This document shows positions 1-9,542 of a DNA stretch of 64,000 nucleotides, piece by piece. A program made the translations under genes and the position numbers. The first letter of the stretch is position 1. Each line of letters begins with the position of its first letter. The notes beneath the pieces are model-generated. The model saw only the letters and a list, made by a program, of their open reading frames with translations. It did no database searches and was not told the origin of the DNA. Source of the DNA: Leptolyngbya sp. Heron Island J (GTDB lineage Bacteria > Cyanobacteriota > Cyanobacteriia > Phormidesmidales > Phormidesmidaceae); assembly GCF_000482245.1 (NCBI RefSeq), contig NZ_AWNH01000008.1:62001-126000 (forward strand), given 5' to 3'.

Positions 1-1366
1 AACAAATGGGGGCATCGTAGCGATAGATGACGATGCCAGGAATTGTAGTGGCATCGTCCCAATCGTCAATATCATGCCAACCGGCGAGACCGAGAACTTT
101 ACCCAGTACGGCATCGTGGGGACGGGCCACGCGGGCAAAGAGATCAATAACAGACAGACTGATTGCGATCGCAATGCCCACCAACAAATCAGTGGCCAAC
201 ACCCCCAGGGTGGTCACCACGGCTAGGGCAAATTCAGTACTGCGAAATCGTAACAGTCGGACAAATTCCGAAATCTCAATCAAGCGAGTCGCCGCATAAA
301 TCACCAGGGCTCCCAGGGCCGCCTGGGGAAATAGCGACAACAGTGGTCGCAAAAAGACCAACACCCCCACCACCGTCACCAGGGCCACCAGGGAAAAGAG
401 CTGAGTTTTGTTCCCCAGAGCATTGCCCAGCACCGTGCGGCTGCCGCTACTGCTGATGGGAAACCCCTGCATCAGACCCGCACCGATGTTGACAGCGCCC
501 AGGGCCAGCAGTTCCTGGTTAGCATCAATTTTGTAGCCATTGCGGGTGGCAAAGGCCCGAGCCGTCAGCACATTGTCGGAATAGCCAACAATGGCAATAC
601 CGATAGCCGCTGCAATCAGGGGATTCACTTGAGCCATCGACAGTTTTGGTACGGTCATTTGGGGGAATCCGGCTGGAATATCTCCCACCACCGCCACCCC
701 CAGCTGGTCCAGCTGAAACAGCTTCACAGCCGCTGTTGCCAGCAGCACCGCTAACAATGGCCCAGGGGCATTGGACCAGCGCGATTGCACAACAAACAAA
801 AAGGCCAAAACAGCCATCGATACCATCAGGGTAGGACCATGAAACTGGCTAAGATGATTCAAAAAAGCCTGAATCTCTCCAAAAACACTGTCAGCATCGA
901 CAGGAATACCGCTGACTTGGCTAAGCTGCCCTGTCATCATAATCACGGCAACTCCCGCCATATAGCCAATCAGAATGGGTTTAGACAGTAAATCGGCAAG
1001 AAACCCCAATCGCGTTATGTAGCCGAGCAGGTATATCAGTCCCACCACCAGAGCCAACAGCGCCGCCAGGATGGCATAGTTGCTACCGCCGGGTGTCGCC
1101 AATGGCCCAATGGCGACGGCTGTCATTACTGCAGTTGTCGATTCTGGCCCTACAGAAAGCTGGGGCGATGACCCCAGCAGGGCGTAAATCACCATTGCTG
1201 GCAAGATGGCCCATAGCCCTGCTACGGGTTGCACTCCAGCCAACTCGCCATAGGCCATGCATTGGGGAATTAAATAAGCCGCCACCGTCAATCCAGCTAA
1301 GATATCCCCCCTTAACCAGGCTGACTGATAAGACAACAATTGCTTTAGCCCCAATGGCAGCTCCAT
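1..1366 (-). CDS. SulP/SLC26 family anion transporter, 3' end beyond window
   Basis: About 455 residues of a SulP-family inner-membrane anion permease (sulfate, bicarbonate or similar) can be read on the minus strand. It starts at an ATG whose complement is at 1364-1366 and runs off the left edge. The N-terminus has the family hallmark of a short amphipathic leader followed by a run like AGLTVAAYLIPQCMAYGELAG and later a QLSVGPESTTAV segment. Many hydrophobic helices follow, including one with NIGAGLMQGFPISSSGSRT. The last visible residues pass the final membrane helix and enter what should be the cytoplasmic STAS domain (VLGKVLGLAGWHDIDD), so only the C-terminal part is missing. Substrate cannot be decided from sequence; cyanobacterial members include the BicA bicarbonate transporter as well as sulfate permeases. 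Family call is secure, substrate unknown. Confidence 0.9.
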   Translation of the reverse strand, partial: MELPLGLKQLLSYQSAWLRGDILAGLTVAAYLIPQCMAYGELAGVQPVAGLWAILPAMVIYALLGSSPQLSVGPESTTAVMTAVAIGPLATPGGSNYAILAALLALVVGLIYLLGYITRLGFLADLLSKPILIGYMAGVAVIMMTGQLSQVSGIPVDADSVFGEIQAFLNHLSQFHGPTLMVSMAVLAFLFVVQSRWSNAPGPLLAVLLATAAVKLFQLDQLGVAVVGDIPAGFPQMTVPKLSMAQVNPLIAAAIGIAIVGYSDNVLTARAFATRNGYKIDANQELLALGAVNIGAGLMQGFPISSSGSRTVLGNALGNKTQLFSLVALVTVVGVLVFLRPLLSLFPQAALGALVIYAATRLIEISEFVRLLRFRSTEFALAVVTTLGVLATDLLVGIAIAISLSVIDLFARVARPHDAVLGKVLGLAGWHDIDDWDDATTIPGIVIYRYDAPIC

Positions 1367-1595
1367 AATCGATCTAACTCACACTCACAGATGTCTTTAT
1401 CCTAAAAAATTCCGACAACTTTCAGTCAAGCCTCAGGGTAAGGGATACCCCTAGCGGTTAGGTTTGCCCATGGTGTCAAGCGAGAACAAGGTTAAGTAAC
1501 GTAAAGCCCTGTAAATATATGGAATTTACGTTTCCTGACTCCACCTTGAATTATTAGGATCAGAGTACAAATACTTAATGGGGAAGGAGAGCGTT

Positions 1596-1781
1596 ATGCA
1601 ACGGACTGCTTTCATTAGTGTAGTGTTAGCGATCGCAATTGTTCTCTTCATGCCAACGGTTGCTTTGGGTTCTGCTAACTCTACAGACGCCAATACCTCA
1701 GATGTAACCGATACGGTCACACCTAAGCATCGAGGCGGCTCTCATCACGGTGGCCATGGCAACCACGGCGGATGTTATTAG
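1596..1781 (+). CDS. Small secreted His/Gly-rich peptide
   Basis: A 61-residue ORF. I chose the second ATG because an AAGGAG ribosome-binding site sits about seven bases before it; an upstream in-frame ATG at 1578 would include that site in the coding region. Residues 1-25 look like a Sec signal peptide (hydrophobic core ISVVLAIAIVLFMP, then TVALGSA). The mature part is Thr/Asp-rich, then ends in a basic His/Gly tail (HRGGSHHGGHGNHGGCY) that could bind metal ions. It is convergent with the radical SAM gene that ends at 1970. Gly-rich secreted peptides are known substrates of some cyanobacterial radical SAM/SPASM enzymes (GrrA/GrrM type), so a precursor-peptide role is possible but only inferred; the tail is much shorter than usual for that family. 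Confidence 0.55.
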   Translation: MQRTAFISVVLAIAIVLFMPTVALGSANSTDANTSDVTDTVTPKHRGGSHHGGHGNHGGCY

Positions 1782-1969
1782 GTAACTCTAAGCAAACTCT
1801 AAGCACAACTTTGCTAGATGCTCTAGAAGCTGCTCCCTGCTTCACAATGGTCGATCATACCATCGATAATGGCAGTGGCTCACTCATCTTCTTACTCGAA
1901 CCTACGACTCGCTAACTCATGACTTTTGAGTGGATGCTACTCGGTTTCAAGCTCAGTAAAATTACAGAA

Positions 1970-3511
1970 TTAGCAACCGTGAAATTTGAGTAACCGTAGT
2001 CCTTCCAGCCGTAACAGTTCTGGATAAAGTGTTTTATAAATGGCACAGTTAGGACTTTTCACATCCCAACGTCCGGTAACGCGAAATGTTTCCACTGGAC
2101 ATCCCCCTGTACAGCGATAACGATAGGTACAGGTCTGACACTCTGATTTTTCCTGTACAGACAGGTTTTGAATCGGGCCATGGGCCAATGCAGGCAAAAG
2201 CTGGTAGGAATCGAGATCATCGCTAACGGGTTGATTCAGCTGCATCTGACATTGGGCAATTTGGCCGGTATGGGTGATTACCGCATAGGTCTGACCAACG
2301 CCACAGGTATGGGTGTGAGCCTGGGATTGCACTTTGTCTAGTAGACCATTGACTAAGGAACGAGACAGTAAGCTTGGTGCTGTTGGCTGTTCAATAGCCT
2401 GCTCAATTACCCGGTAGGCTGCTTGCATGCCAGCAATCATAGCGCTCTCCTCTAATTCGAGTTCTTTATGATCAGCACTTAAAGGAGTTTGGCGATAAAA
2501 GTTCAAACTAAAAGGCCAATCATGACTCAAGATCCACTGCACTAACTCAGATAGATAGGGCGCACTTGCTCCCGTTACTGTCACACTCAGATGTAGATCA
2601 ATCTGACGCGGTTGAATCAACTTTTCTAACGTGTGCATCACTTGGCTAAAGCTCGTCCCACCTCCTTTGTTTGGGCGTTGCCGATCATGGACTGCACCCA
2701 ACCCATCCAAGGAGATCATTAAACGTACTTGAGTCGCTTCAAACCAGTTCACCATGGCGGGGGTGAGGGCAACTCCATTACTGAGTACCACTTCTCGTAA
2801 CGCCAAACCCGTTTTCTGAGCTAACTCCATAGCCCGCTCATGCAACCTTTGAATCAGAGAAAAGTGAAGTGTGGCTTCGCCTCCAGCATATTTCAGTTTA
2901 AGCTGAGAAAAGTTCTGGCGATGAGCAGCAGCAAACAAATTTTCGATAGCATTTAAGCCTGTTTCTAAGCTCATATGGGCAGATGATTTACGCACATAGC
3001 AATAGGGACAATCCAAATTGCAGGCGTTGGTTACGTGTAACCAAGCTGTTAGCTGATCGGGTGAAGCAGGCTGAATCTGAGGCTGATGTCCGGTGGGAAC
3101 CAGTAAATTTTGTTGCGCCAGCTCATGATCAATTGTCTCTTTTAGGGGCTGGGGTTTTTGGTGAAATATCTGATACCGCTGCCATGCAGCTGGGTTCAAA
3201 ACACTAGGGCCAGCTGGAGCAAAAGGACTAAATGCTAGCTGATACCCCTGGCGTAGGGGAATTGTGTAGGTATCTGGCAAGGCAGAGAATGATGTGTCTT
3301 GCGGGTTTATGATCGCAATAGCAAAGGGAGTATTAGAGCAAGCACAATCGCAGTCTGTTTCATTACCCTTTATATCATTACCAACCGATGCACTGGTCAG
3401 CAACTGTGGTGTTTGAGGAGAGTTAACAGACGACTGCAACGCTTGATCGTCCAGATCTTCTAATCGGTTTAAGCAGGACACAGCGATCGCCTCAATTTTG
3501 GTTGATATCAC
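1970..3511 (-). CDS. Radical SAM/SPASM domain protein
   Basis: 513 residues. The radical SAM cluster motif CxxxCxxC is at C164-C168-C171 (ACNLDCPYCY), followed by a TIM-barrel-like region with KYAGGEATL and MISLDGLG. The C-terminal SPASM-type region (roughly residues 395-490) has further cysteines (TCGVG, CQMQ, CQTC, CTGGCP, NCAIY) expected to hold auxiliary Fe-S clusters. Such enzymes usually modify peptides or proteins. The first ~150 residues lie outside the catalytic core and include an odd CxCxC run (DCDCACS, 53-59). The gene overlaps the Trypco1 gene upstream by 20 bp, so the two are probably translationally coupled. That makes the Trypco1 protein, or another operon product, a reasonable substrate or partner. 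Enzyme class is certain; substrate unknown. Confidence 0.88.
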   Translation of the reverse strand: MISTKIEAIAVSCLNRLEDLDDQALQSSVNSPQTPQLLTSASVGNDIKGNETDCDCACSNTPFAIAIINPQDTSFSALPDTYTIPLRQGYQLAFSPFAPAGPSVLNPAAWQRYQIFHQKPQPLKETIDHELAQQNLLVPTGHQPQIQPASPDQLTAWLHVTNACNLDCPYCYVRKSSAHMSLETGLNAIENLFAAAHRQNFSQLKLKYAGGEATLHFSLIQRLHERAMELAQKTGLALREVVLSNGVALTPAMVNWFEATQVRLMISLDGLGAVHDRQRPNKGGGTSFSQVMHTLEKLIQPRQIDLHLSVTVTGASAPYLSELVQWILSHDWPFSLNFYRQTPLSADHKELELEESAMIAGMQAAYRVIEQAIEQPTAPSLLSRSLVNGLLDKVQSQAHTHTCGVGQTYAVITHTGQIAQCQMQLNQPVSDDLDSYQLLPALAHGPIQNLSVQEKSECQTCTYRYRCTGGCPVETFRVTGRWDVKSPNCAIYKTLYPELLRLEGLRLLKFHGC

Positions 3512-3863
3512 ATTCAGCCTGAGAAGACTTTTTATTTTTTCCCTCAGGTTGATTCCCAGACTGCCACTTTAGGGTCACGGTATAGCTGGCCTCTCCATTC
3601 ACCTGGGCTAGGGCAAATACAGGCGTACTGGCTTCTACACCCACACTCATACCAAAGGTAACTTCCACTTCCTGAGGTCCCAAGCTGGACATTAAATTGA
3701 TTAAATACTGGGCGTTTTTCTTCAGGGCCTGAGCAGAGGCCTCAAAAGTATGAGGAATATCTCTACGATTGGCTACCAATTCCACAGAATCAGTGTCCTC
3801 TCCATCGGGAACCTCTACCCAAATAGGTCCTCCTGGAGTTTTAACCGATAGAAAATGACTCAT
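3492..3863 (-). CDS. Trypco1 (CU044_2847 family) domain protein
   Basis: A 123-residue protein matching the pattern I know for trypsin-co-occurring domain 1. It begins MSHF, has a beta-rich start (GGPIWVEVPDGED), a helical middle (TFEASAQALKKNAQYLINLMSSL) and ends with EVEVTFGMSVGVEA and a YTVTLKWQ strand. Residues ~102-123 form a polar tail (KNKKSSQAECDINQN) beyond the domain, and the radical SAM gene starts within its codons. In other bacteria this domain sits beside trypsin-like proteases and STAND ATPases in predicted conflict systems, and the same neighbours are present here. A GAGG ribosome-binding site precedes the ATG. Its biochemical role is unknown in the family; it may be an adaptor or protease substrate. 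Confidence 0.82.
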   Translation of the reverse strand: MSHFLSVKTPGGPIWVEVPDGEDTDSVELVANRRDIPHTFEASAQALKKNAQYLINLMSSLGPQEVEVTFGMSVGVEASTPVFALAQVNGEASYTVTLKWQSGNQPEGKNKKSSQAECDINQN

Positions 3864-3985
3864 AACTTTACCTCATAAGATTCCAAGCTGATGTAAAACT
3901 GATCTCTTCTCACTATTGTCCCCTCTCTCTGTTATTGTCTAACTTATTTACATAGCTTCTACGAGTGCGTATTCATCGATTCTCA

Positions 3986-6040
3986 TCACAAGGTAAGCTG
4001 CAAATCGGCTAGAACTCCTAAAATAGTGGTGGCAGGAATGCAATAAACCACATCTGTTCCTAACCTAGCGTGAATCATACCCACCAATTGTCTTCCTTCA
4101 ACATGACAGAGGGGGGCACCACTGACGCCTCCTTCAACTTTAGTAGGTCCAAGGTTGAGCAGTTTGATAAAGCCATTCCCCACCTGTTCATCAAACACCA
4201 GGGATGCAAAACTCTCACCCTTCAGACGTTTGGGGGCAGGATAACCAAAACTATAGAGAGTTGTTGCCTGTCGATAGCCGTTTAGACTCATGGATTCATG
4301 GCTCAGGGGCAGCAGATTCTTTAAATCTAAAACAGATATTTGAGGGACTGTTGTAGAAACCGGTCGCAGAATAGCAATGTCCTGCCGAGAGCTCCAATCT
4401 CTATCGCTACAGTCTTCAGGCACTCTGTACCACAAGACTTCCAGGTCTAAATCTTGAACATTAGGTCCAAAGGTTCTAGCCTTAACTAGGTCTCTTTCTG
4501 AGCATTGCAGCTGTTTGAGCACGTGGGCACAGGTCACCACATATAGCTTTTGCTCTAGAGTTACCCAAAATCCTGTACCTGACACCTCACCAATTTTATT
4601 GCCTAAGGCAACTGTGATGGCTTTACACTGGTTTTGAATAGTTTTCATCTGTGGCCGAGTATTATCCTCAGTCGTAGCATCTGAATAAGAGACAAAAGCA
4701 TAATCGACCAATCTAATCCAGTCTGAATTCAAGGTTTGCAATAGTGATTGACTATCCTCATCATCTTCTAAAAGTGTTTCTAGAATAGATCGAGTGTCCA
4801 TCGTCTCTGTCTGTCTACGATTCAAAATCTGAATACCATAGCGCAAACAATCAATAAGCTCAGATTGTTCTAAACGTTCCTGTTCTTCCATACGACTCAA
4901 ACAGTGATAAATGCTCTCTCCCAAGCATCTGATTACATCATCATAGGATCGGTTGTTGTCAGCTGCCCAATCTTGGTAAGTTTTCTGAGCAAATTGGTGC
5001 TGTTTGGAATATTGTTCTTGATCTTTTAGTGACATTCGCGCTAGCGAACCTAGACGGAAAACAGGATTTAAAGCTTTTACCCCCTGAGCAGGACGATAAG
5101 AATGAAGAAGGTTACATTGACGAAACGTACTCATTAGTTGGGGTAAGTTCTGCTGGCTTGATAGCTCATATTTCTGTTCAATGACTTGAAGGGTTGCAAA
5201 ATCAATAGTGCGAAAAATAACTAAATGCGAGAGATAGGTTTTGCAAACGGGATCTAGATTTTCTATAAATCTTTTTAATTCCTCTTCTACATGCGTTTCA
5301 AAGACTCTGAGATCTTGTTTGCGTCCCAAGCTACGGGAAGGTGCCCAACCTTTTTCTAGCTCTTGCAGTAGTCCAATGGACGCTCGAGGATGACCACCGG
5401 AGAACTGAAGAATTCGATCTACTACAAAACGACGATAGTGTTGTGACCGGCGCTGCCAGAGTTCATCCATGTCAAGGACATCAATGAACTGATTAATCGC
5501 TTCTCTCTGAAATAGCGTCAACTCAATAGACCGACTACCCAAAGGCCAGGGGGTTGCACTACGAATACTGTGACCGGAAAAGATCAACAAAAAGTTATTC
5601 CCAGTTAAATCTTTTAACTCACGTTGAAGATCAGGAGCAAGTGTACGTTTGACCCAATTTAGTGTTTCTACCCCCAGGCACTGAACATCATCAAACATCA
5701 ATATCTGCGGCTGTCCAGGTTGTAATTGCTCTAGCAAAATCTCAAGAGCATAGGATAGATTATCTGGCGGTTCAATTGACTTGGCAGCGATCGCTTCAAT
5801 GGCAGCCGTCACCGTATCCAATTCACTTCGTGCTCGCTTTAATGGGATTATAGAACAGTGCCATTTTAGACTTTCATACTCTGTTCTAAGCTTATTGAGA
5901 AAAGCAGTTTTACCGTACCCAGGCAGGGCATCCAAGACGACTAATTCCCCCAAAGAGTTTTTCACTCGGTTGAAGGCACGTTTTTGGTTGTGAAAAGCAA
6001 ACCTAAGGTTTGGTGAACTAGTAGACATGCGTAAAACCAT
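3986..6040 (-). CDS. AAA/STAND-like ATPase fused to a trypsin-like serine protease
   Basis: 684 residues in two parts. The N-terminal ATPase has a Walker A (PGYGKT, ~40-45) and a Walker B (ILMFDDVQ, ~113-120), with a sensor-like stretch LLIFSGHS. A helical middle follows. From ~475 on is a chymotrypsin-fold protease with a visible triad: His in TCAHVL (~506), Asp in RQDIAIL (~553) and Ser in GGVSGAP (~640). It then has LVGMIHAR and VYCIPA strands as in V8/HtrA-like enzymes. No signal peptide or membrane helix is evident, so it is cytoplasmic. The protease may be held inactive until the ATPase part senses a cue; that is inference. It lies 122 bp before the Trypco1 gene and 82 bp after the STAND/TPR gene, in one operon. 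A second ATG four codons in is an alternative start. Confidence 0.88.
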   Translation of the reverse strand: MVLRMSTSSPNLRFAFHNQKRAFNRVKNSLGELVVLDALPGYGKTAFLNKLRTEYESLKWHCSIIPLKRARSELDTVTAAIEAIAAKSIEPPDNLSYALEILLEQLQPGQPQILMFDDVQCLGVETLNWVKRTLAPDLQRELKDLTGNNFLLIFSGHSIRSATPWPLGSRSIELTLFQREAINQFIDVLDMDELWQRRSQHYRRFVVDRILQFSGGHPRASIGLLQELEKGWAPSRSLGRKQDLRVFETHVEEELKRFIENLDPVCKTYLSHLVIFRTIDFATLQVIEQKYELSSQQNLPQLMSTFRQCNLLHSYRPAQGVKALNPVFRLGSLARMSLKDQEQYSKQHQFAQKTYQDWAADNNRSYDDVIRCLGESIYHCLSRMEEQERLEQSELIDCLRYGIQILNRRQTETMDTRSILETLLEDDEDSQSLLQTLNSDWIRLVDYAFVSYSDATTEDNTRPQMKTIQNQCKAITVALGNKIGEVSGTGFWVTLEQKLYVVTCAHVLKQLQCSERDLVKARTFGPNVQDLDLEVLWYRVPEDCSDRDWSSRQDIAILRPVSTTVPQISVLDLKNLLPLSHESMSLNGYRQATTLYSFGYPAPKRLKGESFASLVFDEQVGNGFIKLLNLGPTKVEGGVSGAPLCHVEGRQLVGMIHARLGTDVVYCIPATTILGVLADLQLTL

Positions 6041-6122
6041 TGTGACGTTGAGCTAGAAACACCCAAATATTTATTCTGCAAATCATAGATGGCCTGCTGG
6101 TTTATTGCGATTGCTGATTTAT

Positions 6123-8840
6123 TTAAATATTCAACTCGGATAATAAATCTTCCAAAGTAATAATAAAACCTGGATAATGCTCGGCAAGGACTCGATTACT
6201 GGCTATGGCCTTATCCCATTGCGCAATTAGGTAATGACATTGGCTTTTTCTCAAGGTGACATCCTCTATCTTTTCCAGCAGTTCTTCTGTTAGCCATGCC
6301 AACCATTCTTCTATGAGTAGATCCCGCATGGCAGGACTATTATTGAGGCTGTATTGATCTAGTTTTAAAATGTTGATGCAGGACTCTAGCGCTATTTCCA
6401 GAGATTTCTCATATTCTCCATTCTGAAATAGGATATTAGCCAATGTGCGTTGTGCTCTACTGACAAGGTGGGGAGACAGTTGTTTTTCTGCTAGATTTTT
6501 GGCTTGACTGGAGGCAGCTTGAGCCTGGTCTAATTTGTCCTGAAGATAGTAGGCAACCCCAATATCCTGTAGGTTGTCTATTCTCCAGATGGGATTATCT
6601 AATTTTTCAGCAATTGACTGACTCTTCTGATAAAAATCAATAGCGTCGTCAAACCGACCTTGTTCTCTCAATAAAGTACCTTTTTCATTGTAGATCTCTG
6701 CCAACAGTTCCTGACGTTGTTGACAGTGCTCAAATGCGTGATCAAACATTGTCATTGCTTGGTCATAATCTACTTGAGCGTCATTGCTACTGGTACGGAG
6801 CGGTTTAACTTTATCCCAGCCAATTTGCCGATAGAGTCTGCCATAGGCAATATTTACCATGGCTAACCCCGGAGTAAAGTCAATTTCGGAAAAGCTAGAG
6901 AGGGCCGCTTCGAAGTGTCTGATAGCCTCTTGTTCATGTAAGGAGTTAGCCGCAATAATCCCTAAAACACTATGGCTTCTACCAAGTTGTTTCAAGTCTC
7001 CAGAGCGCTGACCTATTTTGAGCGCGGTTTTACCATGGGCGATTGCCTCGCGGTTTTTTCCCATAATATGAAAAACATAGGCCAGATTAGTTTTTGTAGA
7101 GGCTCGCTCCAGATCGGCTTTTTTTACTTGCTGAAGCACTTTTAGTGATTCTTGATAATAGATGATGGCTTGACTAAATTCACCCTTCTTACGATAGGCC
7201 CAGCCCATGGCGTTGAGGGTTTGGCTAAAATTCTGTAGAAGTTGTTGATATTCCTCAAGTGAACAGTGACACAGTTTGAGTTCGGACCGAAACCAAGTTT
7301 CACTTTGTTGTCCTGTAGATATACTGCTGGCAAAGTCATCTAGGTGAGCATAGATGTAAACTAAATATGGGCGTACTCTACTTTGAATAATTCGAGACGG
7401 GAATTTTTCAAAAATACGTTCAAAGCTAACCAAAGCCTCTCCATATCGGCCTCGACCGTAATCTAGATTTGCCCATTCTAACTCCAGTTCTCCTTGCTCA
7501 TCTTGATTCAATTCAGATTTAAAGCTTTGAACCTCTTCATTAAGAGCCGATTTAAACTCCTTAGAATGGGCCTGAGTATTGGCCTGTTTCAGGAGACTAC
7601 GCCACATATCTAAACCCTGATCTATGTCGACATACAAGGTGTAATAAAGTTGTTCCTGTTGAAGATTTTGTCTGCTGATCAAATCTTTCTCAACCGCAAG
7701 CAACTGGTCGTAATAGTCAACCGCCTTAGCACTCCATGCTCGCCTGAGAACCTTGTTTGGGTCATCGTGCTGCCAGATGTGGGTATACACCAGTCGTTGC
7801 ATTTCGTCATGCAGCAAACAGCTCTGGCGTTTGCCGTCAGTGCTGTAATGTGATTTTACAAAGGAATATTTAGAGACGGATTCAATCAAGTCTGATGCCT
7901 TTGCCACGGGCTCTCCCAATATCTCTGCTAGAAAACCAGCATCAAAGCGACGTTTTAATTGGGCCATCGCTAGGATCACTTGATCTTCTGAATAGCGCAG
8001 CTCGCTGATGCGTTCAATCATCATTTTCTCAAACGCCTCAGGACTATCGGCATCTAAGTCTTCTGGTTTGCTGCCATTGTTTAGCCAATCGATGGTTAAG
8101 ACCACTAAAATCGGCCGTCCTTGTGAGAGAGTAGCTATGCGATTAACAAATTCTGGTGAAATTTCGTATGTGGACTGTACTGTCGGTGCTTGCTCGAAGT
8201 ACTGACGGATTTCGATTGGTGATAAACCCTGTAGCTCCAAACAATCAATTTGAGGATGATGACAGTAGTCAGTGAGGGGAGTTCGGCCCGCTGTGACGAT
8301 CAAGGGACGGAATTTTCTCTGTTTCCTGGGCCCCAGTTGAGGCAGCATTTCCTGAAAAAATCTTTTTATTGCTTGATTTGTACACTCAGTGGTATCAAAC
8401 AGCAGAATTACCTGCTCGGCATCCAAAGTATCGTAACAGTCTAAAAAGATTGATCTGAGGTTAATCTCTTCTTCAACAGCTTGAAAGCTGCGATCCAGCG
8501 CAGTAAAAAAATGGGCAAAAGGGTTGGTTTTAGAAGCAGAGGTTAATTGTTCTGCAATGCTTCTGAGAATTCCCGGCTCAGTCTGATGAGAGGTCAGGTA
8601 CAGGTCAATGGGATATTGGGTAATGAGAACATTTTGCGGATTAGTAGAGTCTCGATGCTTTTGAGCCATCTCAACAAACTGCTTGAGTAATTGAGTCTTA
8701 CCCATCCCACCAGAGGCTTGAATGGAGAGTATCCACTGGGGATTAGAGTCTGTCAAAGAAGCCTGCATCATTTGGGTTAACCAGGCAAGTTCCTTTTCTC
8801 GACCAACAAAAATGATACGGCTGTAAATGGAATCTGACAT
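6123..8840 (-). CDS. STAND-type ATPase with C-terminal TPR repeats
   Basis: 905 residues from the ATG I prefer, which has AGGAAG close upstream; an earlier in-frame ATG at 8855 adds five residues. After a VGREKEL lead-in it has a Walker A (SGGMGKT) and a Walker B (VILLFDTTE), then a helical STAND-like region with LSQGRPILVVL and a winged-helix-like stretch. From about residue 430 to 850 there are many TPR-like helical pairs (for example AMGWAYRKKGEFSQAIIYYQ, EKGTLLREQGRFDDAIDFYQ). This is the usual architecture of a sensor/oligomerising switch: TPRs detect, ATPase switches. No effector domain is fused to it, so the effector is probably the downstream protease fusion. First gene of a four-gene minus-strand operon. 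Family call strong; ligand unknown. Confidence 0.87.
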   Translation of the reverse strand: MSDSIYSRIIFVGREKELAWLTQMMQASLTDSNPQWILSIQASGGMGKTQLLKQFVEMAQKHRDSTNPQNVLITQYPIDLYLTSHQTEPGILRSIAEQLTSASKTNPFAHFFTALDRSFQAVEEEINLRSIFLDCYDTLDAEQVILLFDTTECTNQAIKRFFQEMLPQLGPRKQRKFRPLIVTAGRTPLTDYCHHPQIDCLELQGLSPIEIRQYFEQAPTVQSTYEISPEFVNRIATLSQGRPILVVLTIDWLNNGSKPEDLDADSPEAFEKMMIERISELRYSEDQVILAMAQLKRRFDAGFLAEILGEPVAKASDLIESVSKYSFVKSHYSTDGKRQSCLLHDEMQRLVYTHIWQHDDPNKVLRRAWSAKAVDYYDQLLAVEKDLISRQNLQQEQLYYTLYVDIDQGLDMWRSLLKQANTQAHSKEFKSALNEEVQSFKSELNQDEQGELELEWANLDYGRGRYGEALVSFERIFEKFPSRIIQSRVRPYLVYIYAHLDDFASSISTGQQSETWFRSELKLCHCSLEEYQQLLQNFSQTLNAMGWAYRKKGEFSQAIIYYQESLKVLQQVKKADLERASTKTNLAYVFHIMGKNREAIAHGKTALKIGQRSGDLKQLGRSHSVLGIIAANSLHEQEAIRHFEAALSSFSEIDFTPGLAMVNIAYGRLYRQIGWDKVKPLRTSSNDAQVDYDQAMTMFDHAFEHCQQRQELLAEIYNEKGTLLREQGRFDDAIDFYQKSQSIAEKLDNPIWRIDNLQDIGVAYYLQDKLDQAQAASSQAKNLAEKQLSPHLVSRAQRTLANILFQNGEYEKSLEIALESCINILKLDQYSLNNSPAMRDLLIEEWLAWLTEELLEKIEDVTLRKSQCHYLIAQWDKAIASNRVLAEHYPGFIITLEDLLSELNI

Positions 8841-9542
8841 AGACTTCCTACACATGGGATAACATTCTGAGCAGAGGCGTATCTCAACAGCAAATTTGCT
8901 GTTGAGACTGGAAAGCTCTGGTCAGATCAAGAATCAGCTGTTATGGGTTTTGGTATTAACCATTAGCAAAGAAGCTGACTAAATCACTATGATCTGTGGA
9001 TAACAAATCTTTAAAGACCCAGATTCAATTTAGTTAAAAAACCATAGCGCTGCTGATTCTCGGTCTGGTTTTATCTGAAAGATGCTGATATACGGCATCT
9101 CTAACCGATAGATTTATCCTCTAAATCAGCAACGACAAAACCATCTCGCTTTGAATGACTCCTAAAAATATTTAGAGTAAGTCAATCTTTCAGAGGGTTA
9201 TTAGGGGTATGAGAATTATTGAAAAAGCAACTGTCATAGAGGGGCTTAGCAACCGTTAGCTTTACTCCAGCTTATAATGTCAACAATTACATTTGATTCT
9301 TACATCTACTAACGGGTTGGAAAATCGCAAAAATACGAGTTCATATGTTAGAACATCAGTCTAATTAACTACATCCGACTTGAAAACTGAGGAATTAGAA
9401 TTTATTAATGTCCAGCTTTTTACCCACTCTGTGAGCAGCCGCTTGGGCGTCCACAGCCTAAATCCTTCTACCCCTAGGAGAAGGATAAAGATCCTTAAAT
9501 GTTCAGATTGTGGCTTTAAACCAGACAGCGATAGCCAACAAA
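8841..9542. other. Intergenic region between conflict operon and Zn ATPase
   Basis: About 700 bp without a convincing gene. It must hold the promoter of the STAND/TPR operon at its left end. It is AT-rich for most of its length. One short plus-strand frame near 9370-9552 ends in a CSDCGF-like run, but it lacks a good start or recognisable fold and I do not call it. No repeat or hairpin stands out. Confidence 0.5.
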
